DNA from: Lottia gigantea
Lineage: Eukaryota; Mollusca; Gastropoda; Lottiidae
Direction: 5' to 3'
DNA: 64,000 bases
Assembly: GCF_000327385.1 (NCBI RefSeq)
Contig: NW_008709027.1
Coordinates: 1,676,632-1,740,631 of the forward strand
Both the position numbers and the translations under genes were made by a program. Positions within the stretch are counted from its first letter, which is position 1, and the number at the start of each line of letters is the position of its first letter. The notes below the pieces were generated by a model. The model saw nothing but the letters and a program-made list of their open reading frames with translations. It was not told where the DNA came from and searched no databases. Below, piece after piece: positions 1 through 11,558 of this stretch.

Positions 1-3000
1 AATGGTGTAACATATGGCAAAAATGTCTATTAGTGGAAATGGCGCTCATATTCGTAAGTGTTAAGTTTTTATGAGAATTTTAAATGTGTGTAATGTGTAG
101 TTGTAAACAAATCTTCATAAAAATCCCCTAGGAAATACATTATCCAATGTAAAAAGAATTTTATAATGCTTCCAATACGTTTCCGTCGTCAAATATTTAA
201 TTTTACAGTCGTCACGTTTTATTAATTCCATTTTCTCAGATATAAGTTTTAACGAGAATACTGATCGATGAGAAATGCATTTATATGATTGATTAATTGA
301 TCTGGACCATGTCAGTTTTGAAGATCACTTAAACTCATCAATGATTCTTGACCTAAGATTAACATTTTGTTTGCTAAACTTAAAGACTTATTAGCATCTG
401 TATTACTATTGAGAGTTAAAACGTGCATTGATCTGGAAAGCTGAAGAGAGAATTCTGATTGAGATAAAATACTATTTGTGTACTATCAGATAACAGCTCT
501 ATTTGATTATAACGCACTCTCATACTAATATGCATCAAAGTCGGAAATAATTCTGACAAAGTGGCTTTCGGAATCGAGAAAGACATGAATCAATAACAAA
601 CTATTTTCTAAAATATAGCTCTGCATATAAAATACCGAGACGGATTTTTATTTATTTTTCAATATTTTACCAATGAAAACCATAAATCTTGATAAAAATG
701 CGGAGAAAATCAAATATTGGGAGAATTTTATAACGTCTGCTTGAATTCTGTTCTTAGATTATAACTCACTTCTGTTTCCCTTCGTTGCCCATTTAATTAA
801 ATAAAATCAATTGAATTGAATACTTTTGTTCCAGTGGAAAGATTCGTTTTATTTTATTGCTAGTAAAATGTTAATCGAAACTTTTCTTTTCTAATGTAGG
901 AATCGACTAATAAAACGTCTTTCATACATTACAAGGATATAATCAATTACACGAAAGCAAAGTTTGCTTCATACTATCTGTTCCTCACAAACTACACCAG
1001 TGAAAAAACACTTTTTGTCTACCTATTACGTTGTACACTGTAAGGCTACAAAGACAATCTGAATTTGGCCGATAACAATTGTCTGAATTACTTGGACATT
1101 ATTCTTTGCATACTTCCGCCTATAAGTTCACTTCCTTTGAGATTTCAAACAATATTTTATGTTAAAAAGAGAGTTTCATGAAAGAATGTCATTACATTGT
1201 AATTGCCTGACAACGCGAACAAATATTGCTTTTAGAGGTTTTATAACTGTAGAGACTAGCATTGTGATGAATCACAACTTACTGTCGTTATCAATGAACA
1301 AATTGTGAATCTGTAAATTACTTGTCTAAAAACAAACGGTATTTGGTTGCTAGTACAATTTAAAATTACATGTTTCCAATGACTTTTTACACAAGGTCAG
1401 TTCTGTTCAACAAAATCAACTTTCAAAATCATACCTACATCAATAACATAACCATTTGTTGGTCAGTTACAAATATTACAAAATGACAAATCATTTAGCA
1501 AACATTATCGAAGTCGTTCGGATGGTCAGCAGAATGTTAGTTGAACCAGTAATGCTTGATTGTATCTCTTATTTTGAAATAATCAAATGCGTATTTTTTC
1601 TGCCTCATAGAATGACCATGGTTTGTCAGATTTCGTATCCCCACAGGTTGCACATCGAAATTATTCCTGACTGAAAGGTGTCTGTTGAAAAAATAACTTT
1701 ATTCTTTGGGAATATAGCCTTTACCCAGAAAAATGTTAAGTCAACAGTCAGAAGTATCGAATAAGAATGGTTCTACCACATCCTAAAGCATTTTAATGTT
1801 GGTTCCTATGGCCTCATCTACTGTAAGAATCATTTCTGAAATACTTTTAAAGGTTTTTTTTTATTGAGAAATATTTGAACGCTTCCTCTGTTAAACACGG
1901 CCATCTTTACAAAGCCTATGATAAACAGTCAACGGGATGTGACAAATTTTGAAACAATGACTTCAGTTTAAATACATGTCTGTCAAAATGCTCCTTTTAT
2001 TTGTATTAAAGGTGAGACTTAAGTTGAGTGAGCTTTAATCAATTTTAAATGTTTTTATACCTTTTGAATGCTTGAAGTGAAGAATAGATATGAAGAGATA
2101 TTTTGGTAGTTGAGAATCCTATGTTGGTGCAATGAGAAGGTTGTTTGCTTGTAAAACTAAATAAAATACAATACATATTTTTGGTTATATGACTTTTTTC
2201 TTGGATTTCTGTAGATTAAAAATTTGGTTTTAGCAGCAACATGATGTGTTTCCACGAACACGTGCAATATAAATACTGTTAGATTTTTTTTTTTGATTTT
2301 TAGATAGGTTTCATTCTTGGATGATTATACACAATCACACCAAGTTTCGTCAAAATTCATCAAGAATTGTCCCTTCTAGAGCGTTTACAAGCTAAAAATT
2401 GAACGCGTTTCCATGAAGGGCAATAACTCATGATAAATATTTTCCGATTCTTTTATATTTTCAATAGGGTTCATCCTTGGTGATTACAAACACTCACTAC
2501 AAGTGACGGACGGCCACCCCCCCCCCCCCTCATGTGGGCGTATAAAAAGAGATATTTTACCGGTATTTCTACATGTGTATGTCCATCTCAAAGGTATTTT
2601 CACACTTAGTGAAACAAAGTTAATAAAACTATAGTTTTGTGTTCAGATTTGCTATGCCAGTCTTTAAAAGTGTTCAAAAGATCTTGTGACGCCTACAGCC
2701 ATGTACAGAATTACCAACGTATAACTAGTCAGAAATCAAACTAATCATATCTTGATTCAACAAGAAGATTGTTGAAATTCACATCAAGTGATATTTTATG
2801 ATTGTGTTGAAGTTTAATTTAGCACACAATATTGGAATCGTGATTTCCTTTAGTGATTACAACACTCGGACAATAAAAACAGATTTTCAATCAAACAGTA
2901 TTCATATTGTGATGTAAAGAATAAAATCGCGTCCTGGAAGATTTTTGCTAATTCAAACAAATTTTTCACGCAAACTAAAGACTATTTTCTCTTTTCCAGA

Positions 3001-3768
3001 TATTTTTTTTTACAAATATTATTGGAAGAAACCTGTTCAGGAACTTCTCAACAAATTTGATCAGTCATTTTCATGACTTGAGCGAGATTTCCAAGGAAAC
3101 TCATTTGGTTGTATTTATAGAAGTCATACAAATTTGAAATATTTAAGATCTAATCTATTGTCTGTATGACAGAAAAAAAATAAAATGACAGATCAGTGTT
3201 GAGCAATACATGATTCTTCTAAGTCTCTTCTATATTTAAAATGTCATACTATTAGATTTATAACCTTATAGCTTTCAGACAGTTTTACCGCCATATTTAG
3301 AGTTAAAATATGAAATGAGGATTAAAATATAGAAATTTGTGATAATATCCCTAATCAGACGCAATCACCCTATAGTAATATTCTGGTTGGGTCCTCTTAA
3401 GTAGGACATTATTGCGATTAATATCCAAAAACTTCAATGAGAATAAAATTGTCCTAGAATTCTATGCATATCTCCCGAAAATTAAACATTTCATAAAAAT
3501 TAATCATTACCTTTCCTAATTCAACAGTTGGTTCACAAAAGAAACCGAACGTTAACCTATATGTCATCGTTGTCTTGAACAATTCATTTCCAACGGTATT
3601 GTATGTTGCATTGGCTTTTGTCTTCTGAGAATTATCTTTGATTGCCAAAGGCTCTAACCTCGGTATACACAATACATAAATGTTTCTTACTAATCTGTTT
3701 GATTTTCATTCCCAGAAAAGTAGGACGTAAAACTCCATTCATTTTATTTCATTTGATTTTCATTCCAG
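1..3768. other. no gene recognised; probable intron 1 of receptor gene A
   Basis: AT-rich DNA without a convincing coding exon. Exon 2 of receptor gene A begins at 3769 with two bases that complete a phase-1 codon, so a signal-peptide exon ending in phase 1 must lie upstream. I looked for an ATG plus hydrophobic run plus phase-1 donor here and did not find one; gene B has a 9.3-kb intron at this point, so exon 1 of A is probably outside the window. A dispersed-repeat remnant lies at about 2240-2530 and ends in a poly-C run. Confidence 0.6.
2240..2530. repeat. dispersed repeat remnant with poly-C end
   Basis: The stretch contains caccaagtttcgtcaaaat, which recurs almost exactly at about 26950, together with phrases such as 'gggcaataactc'. 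It ends near 2515-2530 in a run of C just after a 'gacggacgg' motif. Recurrence at two unlinked places supports a dispersed element; the family is not recognised. Confidence 0.45.
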
Positions 3769-3962
3769 GTACAGTTAATATGTCTAGTGAGAAAATGCTA
3801 ATTAGAACATTATTGGAAGAATATGCTGAAAGAGGGAAAATGGGTCGCCCTGTAGCTCAACAAGACGATACGTTAGTTGTTAGTTATGGTCTCAGTCTTA
3901 TACAAATTTTAGATCTAGATGAGAAAAATCAAGTTTTATCAACCAATGTTTGGGCAACTTAC
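3769..3962 (+). CDS. gene A exon 2: N-terminal helix and first beta strands
   Basis: The acceptor is attttcattccag and the donor gtaagt. The exon enters in phase 1 (two bases) and leaves in phase 0; 64 full codons. It encodes the N-terminal helix (SSEKMLIRTLLEEYAERG), the strand with VSYGLSLIQIL and the family hallmark DLDEKNQVLSTNVW. A second acceptor-like copy 53 bases upstream (ending 3715) would hit a stop at once in this phase, so 3769 is chosen. Confidence 0.93.
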
Positions 3963-6900
3963 GTAAGTGTAATTATATTGCAATACAGAATATCAGATAC
4001 CAAATAGAGTAGGAAAATTGAATGCATCACAGAGCACATACTTAATCTAAACTGAAATCAGCATTGATTTTAAACAACAATAAGTTTGAAGTTAACCAAA
4101 ATATTTGTGAAATGTATTCCATTGCGAAGACGTATGATAAAAATTTGGCGCCTTGTATATCTACAGTCGTAACCATTAAGTTTGGTAGGTTATTTTATTG
4201 CTTTCTTTTATTTTCAATTAAATTTTACAAATCTAAATATATAATCATAAATAAGACCGAATCATCTGTTATCATCGAAAGTCTATCTTTTTTAAAAGAT
4301 AAAGTCTGGAATTATATGATCTATGTATTTTGTATAGAAAAGGCAGCAAGAAACCCACTCATTCACTTTACTGTAAAGAAAAATAACCGGGAATATGGCG
4401 ATTTAAATATATTTGATTTATATATACGTGTATATGTATCGATAATTGTCTCAAACTTAGATAACAATCGAATTAAAATGCTAAAGATGTTGAACTGTGC
4501 ATTTCCGTTGGGCGACACCACTTACTCTTGAAACCTGTATGCAACCTATCTAGATCTACATTTTAATCAGATTAGTTGCTAAGTTTCTAATCTTAATATC
4601 CTAGATGTTAAATTTTATCTGTTCAGAAATCACAGATTCCTTTAACTGAACAAAATCAAATCTACTGAAGCTTGTCTTAAAATTTTGTCCCAATCTCTTC
4701 AATTGATATTTTTATGACGTCTTAAGTTGCCTTTTCGGCAGAGTCAAGTATATTTACCAGTGTTATGAATCTGAAATGTTTCAAATCATCTCTTATAAAT
4801 TAAGAAAAGTTTTGATTTGGGGATAATTTCGACCTAACGAAATGAACGACACAAACATTCCAAATATAGATTGAAATTGGCATATAAATGGATGTTATAT
4901 AAAAAAATTTCGGAATAGACAAAAAAAGGTGTTAGAAAAAAATCATGTTCATAGACTCGAAGGGTACACACAGGATTTTAATGATTCTTTACTAAGTAAT
5001 GATGATATTGTTTTATACGGATATAAATCTCAATATTCGGTTTACCACGGTATAGACCCTTATAACTAATGCGTCGGATTCACCTACCTCGAAATGAATT
5101 AAAATCGATATAAAAATCTGTGTCAGAGTGACATAGTCAAAAATTCAGAATAACCTCTGTTGTACGTCAGGTGGTAATGATTAGACAATGTTAAGAAATT
5201 GTTTGTGATGATTTCCTTATAATATGCCTATCGCGACAAAATGACATACTTACGAAAAAAAAAATCTTTGTGGTAGATTTCTTTATACTCATTCTAGCGT
5301 CAACTTCTTCGATTGGAAGCAATAAATATCTGGATTTTATAATGTCTTGTGAAAAATTACTTTCTCTGTAATCTGGATGTGAAGAAAATCTTTAAAAGAG
5401 AGCTATAAGAACGTCTGGTGACAATAAATTTTACCGTTACGCGTTCTACTCGTGAACTTATTGAAGAAACCATTAAATAAACCTTCAACTTGTTTTAAAT
5501 TTAATAACATGGGCAGTAACTTGACAATGCGGATGCAAGGATACATATTAAAATTTCTTTGTGGTCTGGAAGGAAGTTGGTTTATGTCCCCAGCCTTAAT
5601 CAGAGGCCATTGCTTACAAAATCATTATTTATATAAAAACATGAAAAGTGATGGAAGATATTTGAGTTACAGATATGATGGGCCTTCAGCGGTTTTTTTA
5701 AAAAGTCAATATTGAAGCCATTGGTATCGTGTCTGATATTAGCTTTGTCCAAAAACAAAATAAAAATCGACCGCCACGGACAAATTCCAAGGTCTATAAC
5801 TCACACCTTAAGATAAAAATACATCTACCTGCTTTGAATAAAATAATAATGGTCTTTTATACCGACTTGCTTTGTACAAAACCTTAAGGTGGTGTTTTTC
5901 GGGTATAATTTGATTTCTATCAAAGAAATGTGTTACATCATTATACCAATTTTCAGCTGGGTCAAATAGCATGAGCAGGAAAAAAAACTTGCCTACAAAT
6001 GTCATAGTACCGAGATGAAAATATTTAATGCCATGGTTAAAAAATGATTTTGATATTAAGGATGTATCCACACCAGGATTATAATGTTTAAAATGATTGT
6101 TATATTCTTCTGGATAATGACATATCATACCGCGATTAAAATGTTAATGGTTAACATAAATGAAATACAATTGAAATATTGATATTTGATAAATTGATAT
6201 TTATAATGTTTAATGGTCGAGATAATTATTATTTTATCTTATTTATGATGAATACAACACAAATTCGAATAGAGGCTATGTTCAGGAAGATTAGATCATT
6301 GCATTTTCATCCATATTTTCCATTTCATATATTTCAAAGGTGAAAATTTGAAAATGTGAGATGCTAGATCTTAATGATTAAATTGTATATTAGATTAATC
6401 GTTGATGATAAATTGAAGATATTATTTCATGTTGTGCCAACTGCATTATTTTTCAGAGTACCATTAATTGAATTAATAGGTAACAAATTTATTAATAACG
6501 TTGATGGGACTGATAACATAATTAAGTTTATTTTGATTTTAGAATTGGAATGATATGTATCTGAAGTGGGAAGCTAGTAATTATAGTGGTATTCATACAA
6601 TTCGTGTACCCACCAGTGATATTTGGATGCCAGATATTAAACTTTATAATTAGTAAGTATTCTAAGCACCATTTCCTTTGGTCGTGGTTTATAAAGGTCA
6701 AGTCATTTTAAAGATATCTTTGGGCACCAGAAATCAAGATGCATGTTTTAAAGGGATTCTGAGGAATAATTATGTAAGTATCCAATTGAAAAAAAAAACA
6801 GAAGGAACATGCTTTAAACAAGATTTTGAAGACTAAGTCTTGATATAATGCAAAAGATTTTTCATAGCGACAATAAGATTAGCAAAACTTGAGGCTTGCG

Positions 6901-9900
6901 CAAGAGATTTCCTCCCTGTAGTCTCGTTTTATGTCAGAATCGAACACTTTGTCGAAATGTGTCACAATACAATTTGGTATTCTCAGAAAAGAAGTCATTT
7001 TGAATGTCAGTTCATCTTGTTTAAGTCGGGAACTAATTTGATTTTGTCTAAAGGATAATCCTGTGACAATAGGTGAACATGACAAAAATCCGATTGGTCA
7101 TACCGACTAGACAAGGCAATTTCAAATTACCAGTAAGCTAAGTTAGTATTATGTAAACTGGTCTATTTTATCATGATTGAAGAAAACATCCGTATCTCAA
7201 AGCCAATCAGTTTTTGTCTGACGAATATCTGAAGGAGGCTATCAAAGACTAAAAAAGATCAGAATTACTGTAAGTGTGGTTGATAGACCTAACTATGATT
7301 GCAGAACTGGATAATTTCTGTATTTCTGCCACTTGAATTTCTATTTTTTTTTCTTTCGTAACATCAGTTCTACCTTATCAAGTGTTATGAATTTTCCTGA
7401 AGTCAAACGAAATGTACATCTAACATAATATTTAAATTTAGATTCTCAATTATACTTCACTTCAACAGTAGGTATGTCAAATGTAAAATTTCATAAGAGT
7501 GAACAAAATAGAAATAGCCATGACTGTTTATGTGAAGTTTAAACCGTAATAGGAAAGAGACTACACTATGATATTTTGTACAGAAGTGAACTTAATTATA
7601 TGTCGTTATGTCAACGTTTACGTTTTTAGACATTCTAAGTTTCTCCATCTGGTATATACCATGTTGCATATAAAAATACGGTGATACCAAATTCCGCTTG
7701 TTGACAATAAAACTTAATTTATGTTAATTTTAATTTAAGTTTATTTTCGGAATGTCAATTCTTGTTTTTTCGAAATTTACATAGGGCACACGACTTAGAC
7801 TTCAAGGGTTGCAGCAACATTTCAGTTAATTCATTAATATAAATTGATTTTTGCAAACCGGAAGTGGTGCATTTCAAAATGTGCAAAAAGATTGGCCCTA
7901 GAGGTCGCATTTTTGGGATAGTATTCCTTCGCTTATTCAATTTTGGAATCTATATATAACATTTGACACAGTAGCATTTAAAAAAAATTGAATTCGCAAA
8001 TTTTTACACTCTTCAGAACTCCGTTTTTGTTTTTAGTACGTTAGATCTGAAAAAATTCTCAATTCTGGTTGATCTTCTATTAAGATAGCCCAACAAAACT
8101 ATCAACTTGTAGCCACAGTTGTGACGCCCGACCCCCCCCCCCCCCCCTCCACACCCACCCCCTTCCATAAAAGCCCCAAAAACAGTAAATAAAAAATTAC
8201 TGTAATGCTTCGATTTTTATTAAGACATATCAACTGATTTTGGTGTCAAATTAAAGAACATAAACAAACATGACATTAGGAACCCATTTTTTGATTTTGC
8301 TATTTTGAAACTTCCGGTTGAATTATTTTCAAAGTTTTCTCTTGACCTTGACTTTTGATAACCTTTTTGTCAAAGGTCATTTACCTTGGCTATCAGTTAA
8401 TACTTTGATATTTGACGTCTACTTCCGGTTGTATAACTGTCTAACAGTCAAATTCGCAAATTTCGACTTTTCTACCAAGTGACTCGGATTCTGAATGCGC
8501 TTTTCAATCTGTTTCTAACGATATATAAAAAAGTGTTTTTTTAATTTTTTAATTTTTTTCTGGAATTTGAGCGTTTTTCACAATATTTTTGCTTATTTGC
8601 ATTGGTTGTATGTTTATCTTGTTATGTCATTTGGCTACTGAATCTTCAAATTTGGAAAATAACTGGACATTTTGAATATGATCTAAAATTTGAAAAAAAA
8701 AATTCAGGTGAGCGTAGCACGCGTGTTATAACTCATATGGAATACATTTGTTGAAACAGGACTTTGCACACAATTACCACATTGCTTTGGCCATGCAGTT
8801 TGTCTCAAAAAGCTCAGTTGTTTTAGCTTTATAGTTCGAAAAAAAGGAGTGGTTTTTAGAGTTTTAGTATTTTTGACCTTGACAGTTGAATTTGACCTTT
8901 GTAGGATCGAAGGTTATTGACCTTGGATATCTATTCATATCTTCATATTTGATGTCGACGTCTGCTTCCGTTTTTTTGGCCGTTTGCATTTTTAAAGTTT
9001 GATGACTTATATCTCGTGACTTTGACCTTTGTTGCCCTTCCCATTTAGAAGGTCAAAGGTCGTTTGGATTTATGTTGATACTGCCATTCACGGTGTCGGA
9101 CGTCTACTTCCGGTTTCATAATCTTCCAAGGAAAAAAATTTGACTGCTCTAGCACGTGACCTTATAATTGGCCTAATTTTTTTAGATTCCTTTGCAAATT
9201 GCCACGTTAGCAAAGTCCCACTATGTGCCACATGTTATATAGTAATTTATATATAAATAATTCAGCAAAGTTTAACTTATAATTTATTCTTATTCTGTCA
9301 TTTTTTATAGTAGCGTATCTAGCTTGATTTATAAACAAAAGTAGTATGATTTGATATACACTACTGTTTCTTAATCCATGTTCATATTTATTTTTTCAGT
9401 GCTGATACACGTTTAGAAGAAAAGAGAGATGCTCTGGCAGTATTATCAAGTGATGGTAGTGTTGTCTGGATACCACAAGCTGTCTTCAAAAGCTCTTGCT
9501 CTATAGACATTAGACATTTCCCATTTGATGTCCAAACATGTACCATGAAATTTGGCTCCTGGACATATGATGGTTCTAAATTAGATTTACAATTACTGTA
9601 TAACGTCAGTGGCTTTGAGATGACAGATTACATGCCAAGTAATGAATGGGAGATTAAAGAGTCCAGTGCTATCAAAAATGTCAAATATTATCCATGTTGT
9701 CCTGAACCGTATGTCGATGTTACATTTACGTTAAAAATCAAACGTAAAGTTGCCTTTTATAGTTATATACTGATATTGCCTTGCCTCTTGTTATCATCTT
9801 TAACTCTTGTCCTCTTCTGGCTTCCACCGGAATCACCTGCCAAAATGCAGCTTGGTAAGTACAATAAGTTTCAAAGTAGATACCGAATATAACGGAATAT

Positions 9901-11296
9901 TTGTTTCTATCAAAGACTTGTGTCTATTTATGAAATTATTTAATGACTATAACTTAAATATAATCACCAGACAGGCACCAGACTTTTATTAACCCATCAA
10001 AAGATAACCTTCCAATTTTCTTTTTTATTGTTCACAAAATATCTATAAATTCTTTATTTTAGGTATGAATATATTCGTAGCGTTTTTCGTCTTATTACTG
10101 CTTCTCGCCGAATCGACTCCACCAGCCGCCTCTTCTATACCCTTAATTGGTAAAAATTACCTTCATTTCTTCTATTCTTGTACAAACAACCATTATATTC
10201 TATTTATGTCAATTTCAACTGAGATTCTATAATATTTAGTTATAACGTTCTTTCTTTACTCATTCCTCGCTTTTATTAAATGTCAAAGATTTATAAAGTT
10301 CAAATTACTGCACATTACTATATTTATTGAAAGTTATGCGTGATTATTTTAGGTGCATATTACTGTTTGAACATGATACTGATCACGTTGTCTACCTTAT
10401 TATCAGTGGTTGTTGTCAACCTTTATTTCCGTGGATATAGAACGAAAGTTCCGAAAGTTTTTAAAGTTGTAAGTACCAGTTCATTCGTTGTGAATCAAAA
10501 TAAAATCACGTTCAATGAAATCTAGAGCTTAAGGATAATGAAAAGCACGGCTCTCGAGCTCGTATGATAACTGCGATCAGCATGTAATTGAACTGAAATA
10601 TGTTATATACATTATTCTACATCTCTCATTCAAGAGACCAATCTAAATAGTATATAAATGCATATATGAATCTTGATACCGTATAAATTATCTCTCATAG
10701 ATTTCATAAAATAGAACTTCACATAAGTATAGATACCATATTTTCCAAATTTTATAGACATTTTGGTCCATGCAAATTCTTACCAGGTGTTTGTTTTTTT
10801 TTTCTTGCAGGTTATGATTGAATTTTTCGCTCGAGTGTTTTGTATGAGAAAACATCTAGTAGAGGCACAACCTGGTGAATCTCCTCAAGCAACTCAAAAT
10901 AGAGGGGTACCAGTAACGTATAATAACAAAGATAAAGGAAAGCACTCGGAATTTAAATATGATCGTGTTGGTGTGTATGAAATGCAAACAGAAGATTCGT
11001 GGCGTATGCTTTCCAACGGAACACCGTTATTGAATGACCCAGATAATCCTTTTGAACGCCATTACAATTCATTACCTAATGCTATTACTAACTTAGAAAA
11101 GGAGATCAAGGATATCAAACAATATTTAAAAGTGATTGTGGACAAAGCAGGCGAAAGGGAAGGGAAAGAGAAGGCTGCTAGAGAATGGAAAAATGTAGCC
11201 TTAGTCCTGGATCGACTCTTCTTTTTCTTATATTTAATTGCCATGTTTGCCTCGGCGTTCACGATATTTGAAACAACGCTAGTGCAAGAAAATTAA
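3769..11296 (+). CDS. Nicotinic acetylcholine receptor subunit, alpha-type, PAK (putative anion-selective) class; gene A, 5' partial
   Basis: A subunit of a pentameric acetylcholine-gated channel at the cell surface. CDS exons: 3769-3962, 6543-6652, 9400-9854, 10063-10149, 10353-10468 and 10811-11296, all with GT-AG borders. They encode 481 residues plus one split residue; the signal-peptide exon is missing. Visible hallmarks are loop D Trp (YLKWE), loop A (WMPD...LYN), a 15-residue Cys-loop with FPFDV inside, loop B GSWTY, vicinal cysteines in loop C (YYPCCPEPY), M1 with LPC, M2, M3, a cytoplasmic loop, and an MA helix with M4. All five aromatic binding-box positions are kept, so it should bind acetylcholine as principal subunit. 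The intracellular mouth of M2 reads ESPAKMQ where cation-selective alpha7 has DSGEKIS. Pro plus Ala replacing Gly-Glu is the known signature of molluscan putative anion-selective subunits. Receptor identity is near certain; ion selectivity is inferred. Confidence 0.96.
4064..4531 (+). other. unexplained open frame of 155 codons in gene A intron 2
   Basis: This frame lacks an ATG at its left end and no splice sites frame it convincingly. It is long for such AT-rich DNA. It holds one hydrophobic stretch (FGRLFYCFLLFSIKF) and a basic C-terminal half, and I recognise no family. It could be a decayed transposon fragment or a chance frame. Confidence 0.15.
6543..6652 (+). CDS. gene A exon 3: loops D and A of the binding site
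   Basis: This 110-bp exon enters in phase 0 and leaves in phase 2, splitting a Tyr codon. It reads NWNDMYLKW (loop D Trp) and then IWMPDIKLYN (loop A, ending in the binding-box Tyr). Gene B has an exon of exactly this length and phase. The donor is gtaagt. Confidence 0.95.
7740..9180. repeat. diverged repeat block in gene A intron 3
   Basis: A module of about 150 bp appears at roughly 8370-8525, 8887-9030 and 9040-9170. Each copy combines a 'ggtcaaaggtc'-like start, a 'tttgatgtc'-like middle and a gacgtctacttccggtt-like phrase. The left part has a poly-C tract near 8131-8148. Probably a decayed transposable-element cluster; no coding part recognised. Confidence 0.5.
9400..9854 (+). CDS. gene A exon 4: Cys-loop, loops B and C, M1 and start of M2
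   Basis: A 455-bp exon between a ttttttcag acceptor and a gtaagt donor. The Cys-loop cysteines are encoded at 9497-9499 and 9539-9541, thirteen residues apart. GSWTYDG (loop B) follows, then the vicinal Cys pair at 9695-9700, M1 (SYILILPCLLLSSLTLVLFW) and the PAK triplet at 9836-9844. The exon ends in phase 1 inside the M2 Gly codon. Confidence 0.96.
10063..10149 (+). CDS. gene A exon 5: M2 pore helix
   Basis: An 87-bp exon, phase 1 at both ends. Counting the Lys of PAK as 0', the helix has Q2', N6', V9', V13', L16' and E20', continuing into STPPAASSIPLI. Position 9', a conserved Leu gate in most family members, is Val, and the helix is a near-continuous Leu run from 14' to 18'. The outer-mouth Glu at 20' is kept, unlike gene B. 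Confidence 0.92.
10353..10468 (+). CDS. gene A exon 6: M3
   Basis: A 116-bp exon from phase 1 to phase 0, encoding M3 (AYYCLNMILITLSTLLSVVV) and the start of the cytoplasmic loop (VNLYFRGYRTKVPKVFKV). The YFRG/VPK region matches the post-M3 segment of other nAChRs. One codon shorter than its gene B counterpart. Confidence 0.93.
10811..11296 (+). CDS. gene A exon 7: cytoplasmic loop, MA helix, M4 and stop
   Basis: The acceptor follows a long T run (ttcttgcag). Translation opens VMIEFFARVFCMRK, passes through a loop of about 75 polar residues, then the amphipathic MA helix (EKAAREWKNVALVLDR) and M4 (LFFFLYLIAMFASAFTIF), and stops after VQEN. The loop is short for the family. Phase 0 entry matches exon 6. 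Confidence 0.94.
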   Translation, partial: VMIEFFARVFCMRKHLVEAQPGESPQATQNRGVPVTYNNKDKGKHSEFKYDRVGVYEMQTEDSWRMLSNGTPLLNDPDNPFERHYNSLPNAITNLEKEIKDIKQYLKVIVDKAGEREGKEKAAREWKNVALVLDRLFFFLYLIAMFASAFTIFETTLVQEN

Positions 11297-11552
11297 TTTT
11301 TATGGAATGAAATAGTGGTAAGTGCATCCTGATGATGGTGTGAACTGATGATAAGTGTATTTTGATGACGGTTGTGATCAGTATGATAAAATGTCACATT
11401 TATTATACTAAATAGTGTATATACCTATATATTTATATAACTTTATATCTTAATATAACCAATAACAGTTCATAGCCTTCCTTTTAACAAGTGGTAACAA
11501 AATAATATTACAAACCCGCTAGGCAGAATGGGTGGTTATGAAATTGCATAAT

Positions 11553-11558
11553 AATAAA
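11553..11558 (+). other. candidate poly(A) signal of gene A
   Basis: The first AATAAA after the stop codon of gene A lies 257 bases downstream of it, a plausible 3' UTR length. No transcript evidence is available here. Confidence 0.5.

Noticed and set aside
1976-2011. Short ATG frame (MSVKMLLLFVLK) followed by a gtgaga donor, as exon 1 of gene A
   Set aside because: It leaves in phase 0, whereas exon 2 needs phase 1, and it is too short for a signal peptide. The other frames lack an ATG.
3701-3768. Alternative acceptor at 3715 for gene A exon 2
   Set aside because: The motif gattttcattcccag resembles the chosen acceptor 53 bases on, but phase-1 entry at 3716 runs straight into a stop.
11313-11325. 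Donor-like GTGGTAAGTGC just after the stop of gene A
   Set aside because: It lies in the 3' UTR and no downstream receptor exon was found, so it is probably chance.
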